A stretch of DNA of 64,000 bases, from positions 558,001-622,000 of the forward strand of contig NZ_JAMBOV010000001.1 in assembly GCF_023715745.1 (NCBI RefSeq), written 5' to 3'. The position numbers and the translations under genes were made by a program. The DNA is from Microbacterium oleivorans. GTDB lineage: Bacteria > Actinomycetota > Actinomycetes > Actinomycetales > Microbacteriaceae. Under the pieces are notes generated by a model that worked only from the letters and a program-made list of their open reading frames with translations, did no database searches and was not told the origin of the DNA. This document shows, piece by piece, positions 15,404 through 25,535 of the stretch. Within the stretch, counting starts at the first letter, position 1. Each line of letters opens with the position of its first letter.

Positions 15404-16966
15404 ATGACAGCCCCCACGACGTATCCCGATCTGGTCGCCGAACTCGAGCGCCGGCGTGCCCACATCGCCCGCGGTGGCCCCGAACGTGCGCGCGAACGCC
15501 ACATCGCGCGCGGCAAACTGCTCGCGCGGGACCGCATCGACGCGCTCCTCGACGTCGGCAGCCCGTTCCTGGAGGTCGGCGCGCTCGCGGGACTCGACCT
15601 CTACGACGACGACTGCCCCGCCGGCGGGGTGGTGGCCGGTGTCGGGCTGATCCACGGCCGGCACGTCATGGTCGTCGCGAACGACGCGACCGTGAAGGGC
15701 GGCACGTACTACCCGATCACGGTGAAGAAGCATCTTCGGGCGCAGGAGATCGCCGCCGAGAACCGTCTTGCTTGCGTCTACCTCGTCGACTCGGGCGGTG
15801 CTTTCCTGCCGATGCAGGACGAGGTCTTCCCCGACCGCGACCACTTCGGTCGCATCTTCTACAACCAGGCACGGATGTCGCGGGACGGCATCCCGCAGAT
15901 CGCGGCCGTCCTCGGGTCGTCGACCGCCGGCGGCGCCTATGTCCCGGCGATGAGTGACGAGACGGTCATCGTCCGGAACCAGGGGACGATCTTCCTCGGC
16001 GGCCCGCCCCTCGTGAAAGCGGCCACGGGCGAGGTCGTCTCGGCCGAGGACCTGGGGGGCGGCGATCTGCATACGAGGGTCTCGGGCGTCACCGACCACC
16101 TCGCCGAGAGCGACGAGCACGCGCTGCAGATCGTCCGCGACATCGTCGCGACGCTCCCTGCGCCCGCGCCGCTGCGGGAGCAGCCCCAACCGGTGACCCC
16201 GCCGATCGCAGACCCGGCGACCCTCGTCGACGTCGTCCCCGTCGAGCTGACGACCCCCTACGACGCCCGCGAGATCATCGACCGGATCGTCGACGGCGGC
16301 ACGTGGCACGAGTTCAAACGCGACTACGGCGACACCCTCGTCACCGGCTTCGCGAGGCTCCACGGGCACCGCGTCGGCGTCGTCGCGAACAACGGCGTGC
16401 TGTTCGGGGAGTCGGCCCTCAAGGGTGCGCACTTCATCGAACTGTGCGACCAGCGCGGCATCCCCCTCCTGTTCCTGCAGAACATCACCGGGTTCATGGT
16501 CGGGCGCGAGTACGAGTCGAGCGGCATCGCGAAGCACGGCGCGAAGATGGTCAACGCCGTCGCCTGCGCGTCGGTGCCCAAACTCACCGTCGTCGTCGGC
16601 GGATCGTTCGGCGCCGGGACCTACTCGATGTGCGGGCGGGCCTACTCGCCGCGCTTCCTCTGGCTCTGGCCCGGGGCGCGGGTCTCCGTCATGGGCGGGC
16701 CGCAGGCGGCATCCGTCCTCTCCACCGTGCGCCGCGAGCAGATCGAGGCGGGCGGGGAGGAATGGTCCCCCGAGGAGGAGGCCGCCTTCCAGGCGCCCAT
16801 CCGCGCGCAGTACGAGGAGCAGGGCAGCCCCTACTACTCGACGGCGCGCCTCTGGGACGACGGCATCCTCGCTCCCGCCGAGACCCGCGACGCGCTGGGT
16901 CTCGCCCTCGACGTCTGCCTGCGGGCTCCCTTCGACGCGCCGGGTTACGGCGTCTTCCGGATGTGA
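15404..16966 (+). CDS. Acyl-CoA carboxylase carboxyltransferase subunit (methylcrotonyl-CoA type)
   Basis: 520 residues, beta subunit of a biotin-dependent carboxylase. It carries both crotonase-like halves: [20 protein letters not shown] and [22 protein letters not shown] in the N-half, [24 protein letters not shown] and [16 protein letters not shown] in the C-half. These match methylcrotonyl-CoA carboxylase beta (MccB/AccD1) more than propionyl-CoA carboxylase. It transfers carboxyl from biotin to the acyl-CoA in leucine breakdown. The ATG at 15404 follows GGAGG by 11 bases; a GTG at 15392 is a weaker option. Its stop overlaps the biotin carboxylase start (ATGTGATG). Confidence 0.88.
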   Translation: MTAPTTYPDLVAELERRRAHIARGGPERARERHIARGKLLARDRIDALLDVGSPFLEVGALAGLDLYDDDCPAGGVVAGVGLIHGRHVMVVANDATVKGGTYYPITVKKHLRAQEIAAENRLACVYLVDSGGAFLPMQDEVFPDRDHFGRIFYNQARMSRDGIPQIAAVLGSSTAGGAYVPAMSDETVIVRNQGTIFLGGPPLVKAATGEVVSAEDLGGGDLHTRVSGVTDHLAESDEHALQIVRDIVATLPAPAPLREQPQPVTPPIADPATLVDVVPVELTTPYDAREIIDRIVDGGTWHEFKRDYGDTLVTGFARLHGHRVGVVANNGVLFGESALKGAHFIELCDQRGIPLLFLQNITGFMVGREYESSGIAKHGAKMVNAVACASVPKLTVVVGGSFGAGTYSMCGRAYSPRFLWLWPGARVSVMGGPQAASVLSTVRREQIEAGGEEWSPEEEAAFQAPIRAQYEEQGSPYYSTARLWDDGILAPAETRDALGLALDVCLRAPFDAPGYGVFRM

Positions 16967-18930
16967 TGCGCATGTTCTCCACCGTCCTGGTCGCGAACCG
17001 CGGCGAGATCGCCTGCCGCGTCATCCGCACGCTGCACGAGCTCGGCATCCGCTCGATCGCCGTCTACAGCGACGCGGATGCCGGTGCCCGCCACGTCGCG
17101 CTCGCCGACGAGGCCGTGCGCCTCGGCCCGGCGCCCGCCGCGCAGAGCTACCTGAACATCGACGCGGTCATCGCCGCGGCGCGCTCCACCGGGGCGCAGG
17201 CGATCCATCCCGGGTACGGATTCCTCTCGGAGAACACCGCCTTCGCGGCCGCCTGCGAGCAGGCGGGCATCGTCTTCGTCGGGCCGAGTGCCGCGGCGAT
17301 CCGCACGATGGGCGACAAGATCGCCGCCAAGCACGCCGTCGAGGCGCGCGGCGTTCCGACGGTGCCCGGGGTCGCCCGTGCGGGCATGTCCGACGAGGAG
17401 CTCAGGGCGGCGGCGCCCGAGGTCGGATACCCCCTGCTCATCAAGCCCTCCGCGGGCGGCGGCGGCAAGGGCATGCATGTCGTGACGGATGCTGCGGACC
17501 TGCCGGTCGCGCTCGCCGCTGCGCGGCGCGAGGCGGGTGCGAGCTTCGGTGACGACACGCTGTTCCTCGAGCGCTACGTGGACACGCCGCGGCACATCGA
17601 GGTGCAGGTGCTCGCGGATGCGCACGGGAACGTCGTGCATCTCGGCGAGCGGGAGTGCTCGCTGCAGCGCCGGCACCAGAAGGTGATCGAGGAGGCGCCG
17701 TCGCCGCTGCTCGACGACGCGACCCGCGCGCGCATCGGGCAGGCCGCGTGCGAGACGGCGCGGAGCGTCGACTACCGCGGCGCCGGGACCGTCGAGTTCA
17801 TCGTGGCTGCCGATCGCCCCGACGAGTTCTTCTTCATGGAGATGAACACCCGCCTGCAGGTCGAGCACCCGGTGACGGAAGAGGTGACGGGGGTCGACCT
17901 CGTGGCGGCGCAGCTGCGGATCGCGGCGGGGGAGCAGCTCTGGTTCGCCCAGGACGATGTGCGACTGACGGGCCACAGTATCGAGGCGCGTGTGTACGCC
18001 GAGGACCCGGCCTCGGGCTTCCTGCCGACGGGTGGGCGCGTGCTGCGTGTCGCGCACCCGGCCGGGCCCGGCATCCGTGTGGACAGCGCCCTCGCCGACG
18101 GGCTGGAGGTCTCACTCGACTACGACCCGATGCTCGCGAAGGTCATCGCGACCGGCGCGACCCGAGACGAGGCGCGGCGCCGTCTCGTCGCCGCGCTCGG
18201 CGAGACGGCGGTGCTCGGCTTCGAGACGAACGTGCCGTTCCTGCGGGCCCTGCTCGAGCTGCCCGCCGTGGCGGCCGGCGACCTCGACACGGGGCTCATC
18301 GCACGCGAGCTCGACGGGCTCGTCGCGGCGGAGGACACGGCCGACGTGTTCGCCGAGGCCGCACTGCTTCTCGATGCCGCTGTGCCTCGCGGTGCCGATC
18401 CGTGGCGCCGCGCGGACGCGTGGCGGATGGGCCCGCCCGCTCCGCGGCGGTACCGGCTGGCCTCCGGAGCGCACGAGCGTACGGTCGAGCTCGTCGGCGA
18501 CGGGGTGACCGTGGACGGTGCGGTGGTGCCGGCATCCGTCCGTCCCGTCGGCGACCGGTTCGCGGTGCGGGTCGGAGATCGCAGCGTGTCGACGGTCGCG
18601 GTCGTCCACGGTGACGGTGTGTGGATCGCCGTGGACGGCCGTGCCCGCGAGGTGCGCCGCGTGCGGCTCGACCACCGCCGGGACGCGGACACCTCGGCCG
18701 TGCCCGAGCTCGTCTCGCCGATGCCGGGTGTCGTGGTGATGACCTCCGTCGCGGACGGAGCGACGGTGTCGGCCGGAGACGCGGTCGTGGTCGTGGAAGC
18801 GATGAAGATGGAGCATGTCGTGAGGGCGGAGGTCGCCGGTACGGTGGCGCTGCGGGTGTCGACGGGTGACAGCGTCGGCCGCGGGCAGACGCTCGCCGTC
18901 GTGACCCCCGCAGTCGAGGAGGACGCATGA
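16966..18930 (+). CDS. Acyl-CoA carboxylase alpha subunit (biotin carboxylase + BCCP)
   Basis: 654 residues. The N-terminal biotin carboxylase domain ([19 protein letters not shown]-grasp loop [25 protein letters not shown]) occupies about 1-450. A linker domain follows, then the biotin-carrier domain with EAMKMEH; the biotinylated lysine is K614. It carboxylates its own biotin with ATP and bicarbonate and hands the group to the carboxyltransferase encoded just before it. The start ATG lies within the upstream stop (TGATG); a second ATG two codons later is possible. The stop overlaps the MaoC gene (ATGA). Confidence 0.9.
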   Translation: MRMFSTVLVANRGEIACRVIRTLHELGIRSIAVYSDADAGARHVALADEAVRLGPAPAAQSYLNIDAVIAAARSTGAQAIHPGYGFLSENTAFAAACEQAGIVFVGPSAAAIRTMGDKIAAKHAVEARGVPTVPGVARAGMSDEELRAAAPEVGYPLLIKPSAGGGGKGMHVVTDAADLPVALAAARREAGASFGDDTLFLERYVDTPRHIEVQVLADAHGNVVHLGERECSLQRRHQKVIEEAPSPLLDDATRARIGQAACETARSVDYRGAGTVEFIVAADRPDEFFFMEMNTRLQVEHPVTEEVTGVDLVAAQLRIAAGEQLWFAQDDVRLTGHSIEARVYAEDPASGFLPTGGRVLRVAHPAGPGIRVDSALADGLEVSLDYDPMLAKVIATGATRDEARRRLVAALGETAVLGFETNVPFLRALLELPAVAAGDLDTGLIARELDGLVAAEDTADVFAEAALLLDAAVPRGADPWRRADAWRMGPPAPRRYRLASGAHERTVELVGDGVTVDGAVVPASVRPVGDRFAVRVGDRSVSTVAVVHGDGVWIAVDGRAREVRRVRLDHRRDADTSAVPELVSPMPGVVVMTSVADGATVSAGDAVVVVEAMKMEHVVRAEVAGTVALRVSTGDSVGRGQTLAVVTPAVEEDA

Positions 18931-19418
18931 GCGACACCACGCCGCGCCGGATCGTGCAGCGCGGACTGTATTTCGACGAGCTCGACGAGGGCACCGTCTA
19001 CGTGCACAGTCCCGGCCGCACCGTGACCGAGGCCGACAACGTGCTGTTCACGACGCTGACGATGAACACGCAGTCGCTGCACCTGGATGCCGCCTGGTCC
19101 GAGCAGACCGAGTTCGGCGACCGGCTCGTCAACAGCATGTTCACCCTGTCGACCCTCGTCGGACTGTCGGTCGCACAGCTGACGCAGGGCACGATCGTCG
19201 CCAACCTCGGGTTCTCGGAGGTGACCTTCCCCGCTCCGGTGCGCCACGGCGACACGCTCTACGCAGAGACCGTCGTCGCCGCCAAGCGGCAGTCGCGCTC
19301 GCGGCCCGGGCAGGGGATCGTCGAATTCGTGCACACGATGCGCAACCAGCACGATCAGGTCGTCGCGACCGCACGTCGCTCGACGCTCATGCGGATGTCA
19401 CCGGAGGCGTCGGCGTGA
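18927..19418 (+). CDS. MaoC-family dehydratase (hot-dog fold)
   Basis: 163 residues. Single hot-dog domain with [41 protein letters not shown] and [19 protein letters not shown], typical of MaoC enoyl-CoA hydratases. In the leucine operon of Mycobacterium tuberculosis a MaoC gene (Rv2499c) sits between the acyl-CoA dehydrogenase and CitE-like genes, so this one probably hydrates 3-methylglutaconyl-CoA or a related enoyl-CoA. Both ends overlap their neighbours by four bases. Confidence 0.82.
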   Translation: MSDTTPRRIVQRGLYFDELDEGTVYVHSPGRTVTEADNVLFTTLTMNTQSLHLDAAWSEQTEFGDRLVNSMFTLSTLVGLSVAQLTQGTIVANLGFSEVTFPAPVRHGDTLYAETVVAAKRQSRSRPGQGIVEFVHTMRNQHDQVVATARRSTLMRMSPEASA

Positions 19419-20206
19419 GCATCGGACCCGCGATCCTGTTCTGTCCCGCCGACCGCCCCGAGCGGTACGCGAAGGCTCTCGCCGCGGCCGACACGGTGAT
19501 CCTCGATCTCGAGGACGCCGTCGCACCCGCTGACAAAGCCGGCGCGCGCACGGCGCTCACGGCCGCGGAGGTCGATCTCGAGCGCGTCATCGTGCGGGTG
19601 AACCCGGCATCGAGCGATGAGCTCGACCGTGACCTCGAGGCGCTCCGGGGTACCGGATTCCGCAGGCTGATGCTGGCGAAGGCCGAGGAGGCCGAGGAGG
19701 TCGACCGGCTCGACGGGCACCGGGTCATCGCGCTGTGCGAGACGCCGCGGGGCGTCGAGAACGCGGGTGCGCTCGCGCGGCATCCGCTCGTCGCCGGACT
19801 CATGTGGGGCGCCGAGGACCTCGTCGCCGGGATCGGCGGACGCTCGAGCCGGGCGGCCGACGGACGCTACCGCGACGTCGCGCGGTACGCGCGGTCGCGG
19901 GTGCTGATCGCCGCCGCGGCGGCCGGGGTCGACGCGATCGACGCCGTCCACCTCGACATCGCCGACGCGGCAGGGCTCGAGGACGAGGCCAGGGATGCCG
20001 CGGCATCCGGATTCGCGGCGACCGCCTGCATCCACCCGTCCCAAGTCGAGGTCATCCGCCGGGCGTACGCCCCGACGTCGGAGGAGCGTGAGTGGGCCGA
20101 CGCCGTGCTCGACGAGGCGACGCGGCAGCCCGGGGTGTTCCGGTTCCGGGGCCGGATGATCGATGAACCGGTGCTCCGCCAGGCGCGCCGCACCCTCGGA
20201 CGGTGA
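19415..20206 (+). CDS. HpcH/HpaI aldolase/citrate lyase beta-like CoA lyase
   Basis: 263 residues. CitE-type TIM barrel: FCPADRPERYAKAL, DTVILDLEDAVAP (Mg-binding Glu/Asp), RVNP, LCETPRGVENAG, GAEDLVAGIGGRSS and ACIHPSQVEVI. The mycobacterial counterpart in the same operon position (Rv2498c) is reported as a 3-hydroxy-3-methylglutaryl-CoA lyase acting on the R isomer. That role fits here as the last step of leucine breakdown, but it is transferred by context. GTG start overlapping the MaoC stop. Confidence 0.82.
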   Translation: MSIGPAILFCPADRPERYAKALAAADTVILDLEDAVAPADKAGARTALTAAEVDLERVIVRVNPASSDELDRDLEALRGTGFRRLMLAKAEEAEEVDRLDGHRVIALCETPRGVENAGALARHPLVAGLMWGAEDLVAGIGGRSSRAADGRYRDVARYARSRVLIAAAAAGVDAIDAVHLDIADAAGLEDEARDAAASGFAATACIHPSQVEVIRRAYAPTSEEREWADAVLDEATRQPGVFRFRGRMIDEPVLRQARRTLGR

Positions 20207-20210
20207 GACC

Positions 20211-20786
20211 GTGACGACGTGGCGCGCGACGCAGAAGGCGAACCGCCGCGCCGAGCTGATGGCCTCGGCGGCACGGCTGTTCGCCGAGCGAGGGTTCGCC
20301 GCCGTCTCGACCGCCGACCTCGGCGATGCCGTCGGGATGAGCGGACCGGCCCTGTACCGTCACTTCGCGAGCAAGGAGGCCCTCCTGTGCGATCTCCTGC
20401 TCGACGCGAGCGAGCGGCTGCTCGAGGGCGGGCGTGCGCTGACCGCTTCCGGCGAGGACGCACGTGAGGTCTTCGAGGCGCTCATCGCGTTCCACCTCGA
20501 GTTCGCCACGGCCGACGCCGACGTCATCAGGGTGCAGGACCGGGAGCTCGCCAACCTCCCCGCCGACGTGAACCAGCGCGTGCGGCGCCTGCAGCGCGAG
20601 TACGTGCAGGAGTGGGATCGGCCGCTCGCCGCCCTCCGGCCCGACCTGAGCGCACCCGAGCGCGAGACGCGCCTGCTCGCCGCCTTCGGCCTCCTGAACT
20701 CGACCCCCCATTCGGCCGCTCCCAGCGGGGACCGGGCCGGTGGCATCCTGGCCGGCATGGCGCGACGCGCGCTGCTGGAGGACTGA
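20211..20786 (+). CDS. TetR-family regulator of the acyl-CoA operon
   Basis: 191 residues. N-terminal helix-turn-helix (AARLFAERGFAAVSTADLGDAVGMS, GPALYRHFASKEALL) and a C-terminal ligand-binding helical domain. The start GTG (20211) lies just after the CitE-like stop. As last gene of the operon it probably represses the operon through the inverted repeat at 15352-15372 and is relieved by an acyl-CoA; the ligand is inferred. Confidence 0.82.
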   Translation: MTTWRATQKANRRAELMASAARLFAERGFAAVSTADLGDAVGMSGPALYRHFASKEALLCDLLLDASERLLEGGRALTASGEDAREVFEALIAFHLEFATADADVIRVQDRELANLPADVNQRVRRLQREYVQEWDRPLAALRPDLSAPERETRLLAAFGLLNSTPHSAAPSGDRAGGILAGMARRALLED

Positions 20787-20813
20787 CCGCGGTGGCGGTG
20801 ACAGGATGAGGGG

Positions 20814-21509
20814 ATGCCGCACACCATCGTCCTCACCGGTGCCGGATCGGGCATCGGGCAGCTCCTCGCCCAGCGCCTGAGCGAGCGCGGTGACCGCCTG
20901 GTCCTCGTCGCACGCGACGCCTCGCGAGCCGAGGATCTCGCCGCCGAGCACGCGGGAGCGGCGACGATCGTCGCCGACCTCGCGCACCCGGAATCGCTCG
21001 CGGCGGCGGTCGCGGCATCCGATCTGCCCGACGAGATCGATGCGATCGTGCACGCCGCGGGGATCGTGGACCTCGGGCACGTGGCAGACCTCACGGTGTC
21101 GTCCTGGCAGGACCAGCTCGCAGTGAACCTCGTCGCCCCCGCCGAGCTCACGCGGCTGCTGCTGCCGCGGGTGCGCGCCGCGCGCGGGCAGGTGCTGTTC
21201 GTCAACTCCGGCGCCGGCCTCACCGCCCACCCGCAGTGGGCCGCGTACGCCGCCTCGAAGCACGGCCTGAAGGCCCTCGCGGACGCGCTGCGCGGAGAGG
21301 AAGCCGCACGCGGTATCCGCGTCACCACCGTCTACCCCGGCCGTACCGCGACGCCGATGCAGGCCCAGGTGCACGCGCAGGAGGGTGCTCCGTACGACGC
21401 GGATGCCTGGATCCAGCCGGCATCCGTCGTCACCGCCGTACTCACCGCTCTCGACCTGCCCCGCGACGCCGCCATCACCGACCTGTCCGTCAAGCCCGGG
21501 CCCCGCTGA
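20814..21509 (+). CDS. Short-chain dehydrogenase/reductase
   Basis: 231 residues. Classical SDR: cofactor motif TGAGSGIG (about 8-15), NLVAPAELT, catalytic Ser in FVNSGAGL and YAASK (Tyr/Lys pair). It reduces or oxidises an unknown carbonyl/alcohol. An AGGATGAGGGG ribosome site precedes the ATG. It follows the TetR gene by 27 bases and may be read with the operon. Confidence 0.82.
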   Translation: MPHTIVLTGAGSGIGQLLAQRLSERGDRLVLVARDASRAEDLAAEHAGAATIVADLAHPESLAAAVAASDLPDEIDAIVHAAGIVDLGHVADLTVSSWQDQLAVNLVAPAELTRLLLPRVRAARGQVLFVNSGAGLTAHPQWAAYAASKHGLKALADALRGEEAARGIRVTTVYPGRTATPMQAQVHAQEGAPYDADAWIQPASVVTAVLTALDLPRDAAITDLSVKPGPR

Positions 21510-21599
21510 CCGTCACCTCGCGCCCCGGCCTCCTGACCCGGCGTACCGTCCTCAGTCCCGCCTGCCGGGCGACCGCGACCGGGGATGGGGAACAGCGCC

Positions 21600-21622
21600 G
21601 TGAACACTACGACCGCAAATCC
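21600..21622 (+). promoter_or_regulatory. Motif shared with the tctCBA promoter (copy 1)
   Basis: A 23-bp stretch beginning GTGAACACTACGA and ending CGCAAATCC. It matches 19 of 23 positions of the element at 27345-27367 and lies about 85 bases before the sensor kinase start. Likely binding site of the response regulator encoded downstream. Confidence 0.5.
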
Positions 21623-21707
21623 CGTCGCGCGCGGCCGTCGGCGAGGATGAAGTGCCCGGCACACCCGGCCGGGCACCGCTGACGTTCGCCGAGGAACGGG
21701 AGTGACG

Positions 21708-23288
21708 ATGAAGCCGCGACGGTCGTGGAGTATCGCCGGTCGCATCTTCGGCATCCAGATGGGCGCCGTGCTGTGCGCGCTCGGACTCCTGGTCACGGTG
21801 CTCGCCTTCGAAGCGCAGTGGGATGCCGAGACCGAGGCGCGCGACCGGAGCCTCGCCGTCAGCCGGATGCTGGCGACCTACCCGTCCGTGACCGCGGGGC
21901 TGCGCGACGAGGATCCGACCGCCGTCCTGCAGCCCATCGCCCTGTCGACGATGGATGCCTCGGGTGTCGACTTCGTCACGATCATGTCGCCCGACGGCAT
22001 CCGCTTCACCCACCCCGACCCGGAGCGCATCGGCGGCACCTTCCTCGGCACGATCAGCGCCGCGCGGCGCGGCGAGACGATCACCGAGACCTTCACGGGG
22101 ACGCTCGGGCCGTCGGTGCGCGCCGTCGTCCCGGTGACCGCCGACGGCGAGCTCATCGGGATCGTGTCGGCCGGTGTGACCACCCGCCAGATCTCGGACG
22201 CGGTCCTGCCGCGGATGCCCGCGATTCTCCTGCTCGCCCTCGTCTTCGTCGCCATCGGGACGGTCGCGGCGGCCCTCACCCGCCGGGTCGTCCGCCGGGT
22301 CGCGGGCGACCTCGCGCCGGAGCGCGTGAAGAGCATGGTGTCTTTCTACGAATCGGTCCTGCACTCCGTGCGGGAGGGCGTCGTCCTCACCGACGGCCGC
22401 GGGCGCATCGTGCTGTACAACGACGAAGCCGCGGATCTGCTCGGCCTGCCGCCGTCGACCGGCGAGGGATTGGCAGAGGGATTGGATGCCGCGGACGCCG
22501 GCGTCCCGCCGGAGATCGCCCGGCTGCTGGCCACCGGTGAACGCGCCGTCGAGGAGGTGCACGTGGGCGTCGATCGCGTCCTGCTGGTGAACCAGGAGAA
22601 GACGGGGGACCCGGCCGCTCCCGGCGCCGTCATGACGCTCCGCGACCAGAGTGTGCTGACCGAGCTGACAGGCGAGCTCGACGCCGTGCGGACGATGAGC
22701 GACGCGCTGCGCTCCCGCACCCATGAGCACTCGAACGTCCTGCACACGATCGTGGGTCTGCTCGAAGCGGGCCGGGTCGACGAGGCGATCGACTTCATCG
22801 AGGAGTCCAGCCAGGCGAGCCAGGACCTGACGGATCAGATCGTCGGCGCCCAGGGAGAGCCGGTCCTCTCCGCGTTGCTGCTCGGGAAGTCCGCGACCGC
22901 CCACGAGCTCGGCATCGAGTTCTCGGTGTCCATGCCCGACAGCCTCGTCCTCCCGCTCACCCCCACCGAACTCGTCTCGATCGTCGGCAATCTCGTGGAC
23001 AACGCGTTCGAGGCCGCCCGCGAGGGCGAGGACCCGTGGGTCTCGGTGACCTGCCGCATCGTCGGCGACACCGCCGAGATCCTCGTCAGCGACAGCGGAC
23101 CGGGGCCGCACAGCGACGAGGTGTTCAAGCTCGGCGTCTCGACCAAGCCCGGACCGGGCCGCGGCATCGGGCTCGCGCTGGTGCGCTCCATCGTCGACGG
23201 TCGAGGCGGCGAGGTCGGGTTCCTGCCGGGGGCGCCCGCAACGGCGTACGTGCGCCTCCCCGGGGTCGATGCGGCGGTCCGGTCGTGA
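21708..23288 (+). CDS. CitA/DcuS-type sensor histidine kinase
   Basis: 526 residues. TM1 (about 12-34), an extracytoplasmic PAS-like sensor (about 35-165, with DFVTIMSPDGIRFTHPDPERIGG, typical of dicarboxylate/citrate sensors), TM2 (about 168-188), a cytoplasmic PAS domain, the phospho-acceptor histidine in LRSRTHEHSNVLHTIVGLLE, and the ATPase domain (NLVDNAFEAAREGE; DSGPGP; GRGIGLALVRSIV). It senses a carboxylate outside the cell. The ATG at 21708 has GGGAG 7 bases upstream. GTGA overlap with the response regulator. The tct transporter on the facing strand is the probable target. Confidence 0.87.
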   Translation: MKPRRSWSIAGRIFGIQMGAVLCALGLLVTVLAFEAQWDAETEARDRSLAVSRMLATYPSVTAGLRDEDPTAVLQPIALSTMDASGVDFVTIMSPDGIRFTHPDPERIGGTFLGTISAARRGETITETFTGTLGPSVRAVVPVTADGELIGIVSAGVTTRQISDAVLPRMPAILLLALVFVAIGTVAAALTRRVVRRVAGDLAPERVKSMVSFYESVLHSVREGVVLTDGRGRIVLYNDEAADLLGLPPSTGEGLAEGLDAADAGVPPEIARLLATGERAVEEVHVGVDRVLLVNQEKTGDPAAPGAVMTLRDQSVLTELTGELDAVRTMSDALRSRTHEHSNVLHTIVGLLEAGRVDEAIDFIEESSQASQDLTDQIVGAQGEPVLSALLLGKSATAHELGIEFSVSMPDSLVLPLTPTELVSIVGNLVDNAFEAAREGEDPWVSVTCRIVGDTAEILVSDSGPGPHSDEVFKLGVSTKPGPGRGIGLALVRSIVDGRGGEVGFLPGAPATAYVRLPGVDAAVRS

Positions 23289-23974
23289 TCCGGACGGTGG
23301 TGGTCGACGACGACCCCCGCGCCCTCGCGACGCACACCGGCTACCTCGAGCGTCTCGAGGAGTTCGAGGTGGTCGCCGTCGCCGACTCGGTCACCTCGGC
23401 ACGGGAGACGATCACGGCTCATCACGACGCCGGAGCGGGCGTCGATCTCGTGCTGCTGGATCTGACGCTCCCCGACGGGCACGGGACGGATGTCACACGC
23501 TTCCTGCGCTCCCGCGAGATCGACGTCGACTTCATCGCCGTCACGGGTGATCGCAGCGTCGACGCGGTGCGTCGGTGCCTGGCTCTCGGCGCCGTCCAGT
23601 ACCTCATCAAGCCCTTCGGCTTCCGCACCTTCCACGACCGGATGGACGCCTACCTCCGCTATCGGCGGGGGAGCGTCGCGATCGACGAGCGCGCGTCGAC
23701 GCAGGACGAGATCGACTCGCTGCTGTCGCTGCGTCAGGTGCGCACCTCGGTGCTGCCGAAAGGGCTCACCCGCACCACGTACGGCGTCATCGTCGAGCAG
23801 GTGCGGCGGGCCGGCCGCCCCATGTCGGCTGCGGAGGTCGGCGAGGCGTGCGCGGTGTCGCGGGTGACCGCCCGCCGGTATCTCGAATACCTCGCCGACC
23901 TCGGCCTCTGCGTCCGGATGCAGCGACCGGCGGGACGCGGCCGACCCGAGATCGACTACGCCTGGAGCGGATGA
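23285..23974 (+). CDS. CitB/DcuR-type response regulator
   Basis: 229 residues. The receiver domain has the acidic pair at 9-10, phospho-acceptor D59 (LVLLDLTLPDGHG), the Thr in AVTGDR and LIKPF. A C-terminal helix-turn-helix (SAAEVGEACAVSRVTARRYLEYL, about 190-212) follows. Partner of the CitA-like kinase, whose stop its GTG overlaps. Probably an activator of tctCBA and of its own operon via the shared 23-bp motif. Confidence 0.87.
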   Translation: MIRTVVVDDDPRALATHTGYLERLEEFEVVAVADSVTSARETITAHHDAGAGVDLVLLDLTLPDGHGTDVTRFLRSREIDVDFIAVTGDRSVDAVRRCLALGAVQYLIKPFGFRTFHDRMDAYLRYRRGSVAIDERASTQDEIDSLLSLRQVRTSVLPKGLTRTTYGVIVEQVRRAGRPMSAAEVGEACAVSRVTARRYLEYLADLGLCVRMQRPAGRGRPEIDYAWSG

Positions 23975-23975
23975 C

Positions 23976-24016
23976 ATACGGCCCCGCCGCCCCGAGAGGG
24001 GGCGGCGGGGCCGTAT
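23976..24016. terminator. Bidirectional terminator between the regulator and tctA
   Basis: A perfect 18-bp stem (left arm 23976-23993, right arm 23999-24016, loop GAGAG) lies in the 51-base gap between convergent genes. Both ends of the stem are AT-capped (ATACGG/CCGTAT). Confidence 0.8.
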
Positions 24017-24025
24017 CCGTCCGTG

Positions 24026-25534
24026 TCACTCGGCGTCGGCGAAGATCACCTGACGACGCTTGCGCATCTTCGGCAACGCCGCGACGATCAGGATGACGAC
24101 GGTCACCGCCAGCAGCGACCCCGAGATCGGTCGCGTGACGAACTCGGTGACGTCGCCCTGGGCGAGGATTATCGCCCGCCGGAAGTTGCGCTCCAGCAGC
24201 GGGCCGAGCACGAAGCCCAGCAGCAGCGGCGCCGGCTCGCAGCCCGCCTGCAGCAGGACGAAGCCGAGCAGGCCGAACACCGCGACCATGAGCACGTCGT
24301 ACGGGTTGCCGCTGAGCGAGAACGTCCCGATGGCGGCGAACAGCACGATCGCCGGGAACAGCGCCCAGTACGGCACCCGCAGCATCCGCACCCAGATCCC
24401 GATGAGCGGCAGGTTCAGCGCCACGAGCAGCAGGTTGCCTACCCACATCGAGGCGATGAGGCCCCAGAACAGCACCGGCTCGGTCTGCATCACGGTAGGA
24501 CCCGGCTGGATGCCCTGGATGATGAAGGCCGCCAGGATGAGGGCCATGACCGGGTGAGCGGGGATGCCGAGGGTCAGCAGCGGGATGAACGAGGTCTGTG
24601 CCGCTGCGTTGTTGGCCGACTCCGGCCCCGCGACCCCCGCGATGGCGCCCCTGCCGAAGGTCCACGGCTTGCGAGAGATCTTCTTCTCCAGCGCGTACGA
24701 CGCGAACGAGGCGAGGATGTGACCGCCGCCGGGGAGGACGCCGAGCCCCGATCCGAGCGCGGTGCCGCGGATCGTCGGGCCGATCATCGCCCGCCGGTCC
24801 TCCCGGTTCGGCCACAGGCGCGACAGCTTGGCGAGCACCGGGTTGCGCGATTCGGGGTTGGCGAGGTTGCGCAGGATCTCGGCGATGCCGAAGATGCCGA
24901 CGGCGAGCGAGACGAAGTCCAGTCCGCCGTCCAGTTCACGGATGCCGAAGGTGAATCGGGCGTCACCCGTGAAGCTGTCCTGCCCGACGGTCGACAGCAG
25001 GATACCGAGCACGATCATCCCGAGTGCCTTCAGCGTCGAGCCGCTCGCCAGGGAGATCGACGCGATGAGCCCGAGCACGACGAGCGCGAAGTACTCGAAC
25101 GCGCCGAAGCTCAGGGCGACCTGCGCGAGGGGCGGGGCGGCGAGGGCGAGGATGACGGTGGCCACCGTCCCCGCCGCGAACGACGACAGCGCGGCGACCG
25201 CGAGGGCGGTGCCCGCCTTTCCCATCCTTGCGAGCTTGTGGCCGTCGATCGCGGTCACCGCAGAGGACGATTCGCCTGGCAGGTTGATGAGGATGGCCGT
25301 CGTCGATCCGCCGTATTGGGCGCCGTAGTAGATGCCCGCGAGCATGATGATCGCCGTGACAGGCTCGCCGAAGGCGAAGGTCAGCGGCAGGAGCATCGCG
25401 ACGGTCGCCGTCGGGCCGATGCCCGGCAGCACGCCCACCGCTGTCCCGAGGGCGACGCCGAGCAGGCAGAACAGCAGGTTCTCCCACTGCAGCGCGGTCG
25501 ACAGGCCGAGGGCGAGGTTGTCCAGGATCTCCAT
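24026..25534 (-). CDS. tctA: Tripartite tricarboxylate transporter large permease TctA
   Basis: 502 residues, about 12 membrane helices. TctA signatures include [20 protein letters not shown] near the N-terminus, [22 protein letters not shown] and GGLGVLPGG-like [17 protein letters not shown]. It forms the solute channel, powered by an ion gradient, for citrate or another carboxylate delivered by TctC. The ATG follows GGAGG and lies one base beyond the tctB stop (TGAGATG). Confidence 0.9.
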   Translation of the reverse strand: MEILDNLALGLSTALQWENLLFCLLGVALGTAVGVLPGIGPTATVAMLLPLTFAFGEPVTAIIMLAGIYYGAQYGGSTTAILINLPGESSSAVTAIDGHKLARMGKAGTALAVAALSSFAAGTVATVILALAAPPLAQVALSFGAFEYFALVVLGLIASISLASGSTLKALGMIVLGILLSTVGQDSFTGDARFTFGIRELDGGLDFVSLAVGIFGIAEILRNLANPESRNPVLAKLSRLWPNREDRRAMIGPTIRGTALGSGLGVLPGGGHILASFASYALEKKISRKPWTFGRGAIAGVAGPESANNAAAQTSFIPLLTLGIPAHPVMALILAAFIIQGIQPGPTVMQTEPVLFWGLIASMWVGNLLLVALNLPLIGIWVRMLRVPYWALFPAIVLFAAIGTFSLSGNPYDVLMVAVFGLLGFVLLQAGCEPAPLLLGFVLGPLLERNFRRAIILAQGDVTEFVTRPISGSLLAVTVVILIVAALPKMRKRRQVIFADAE

Positions 25535-25535
25535 C

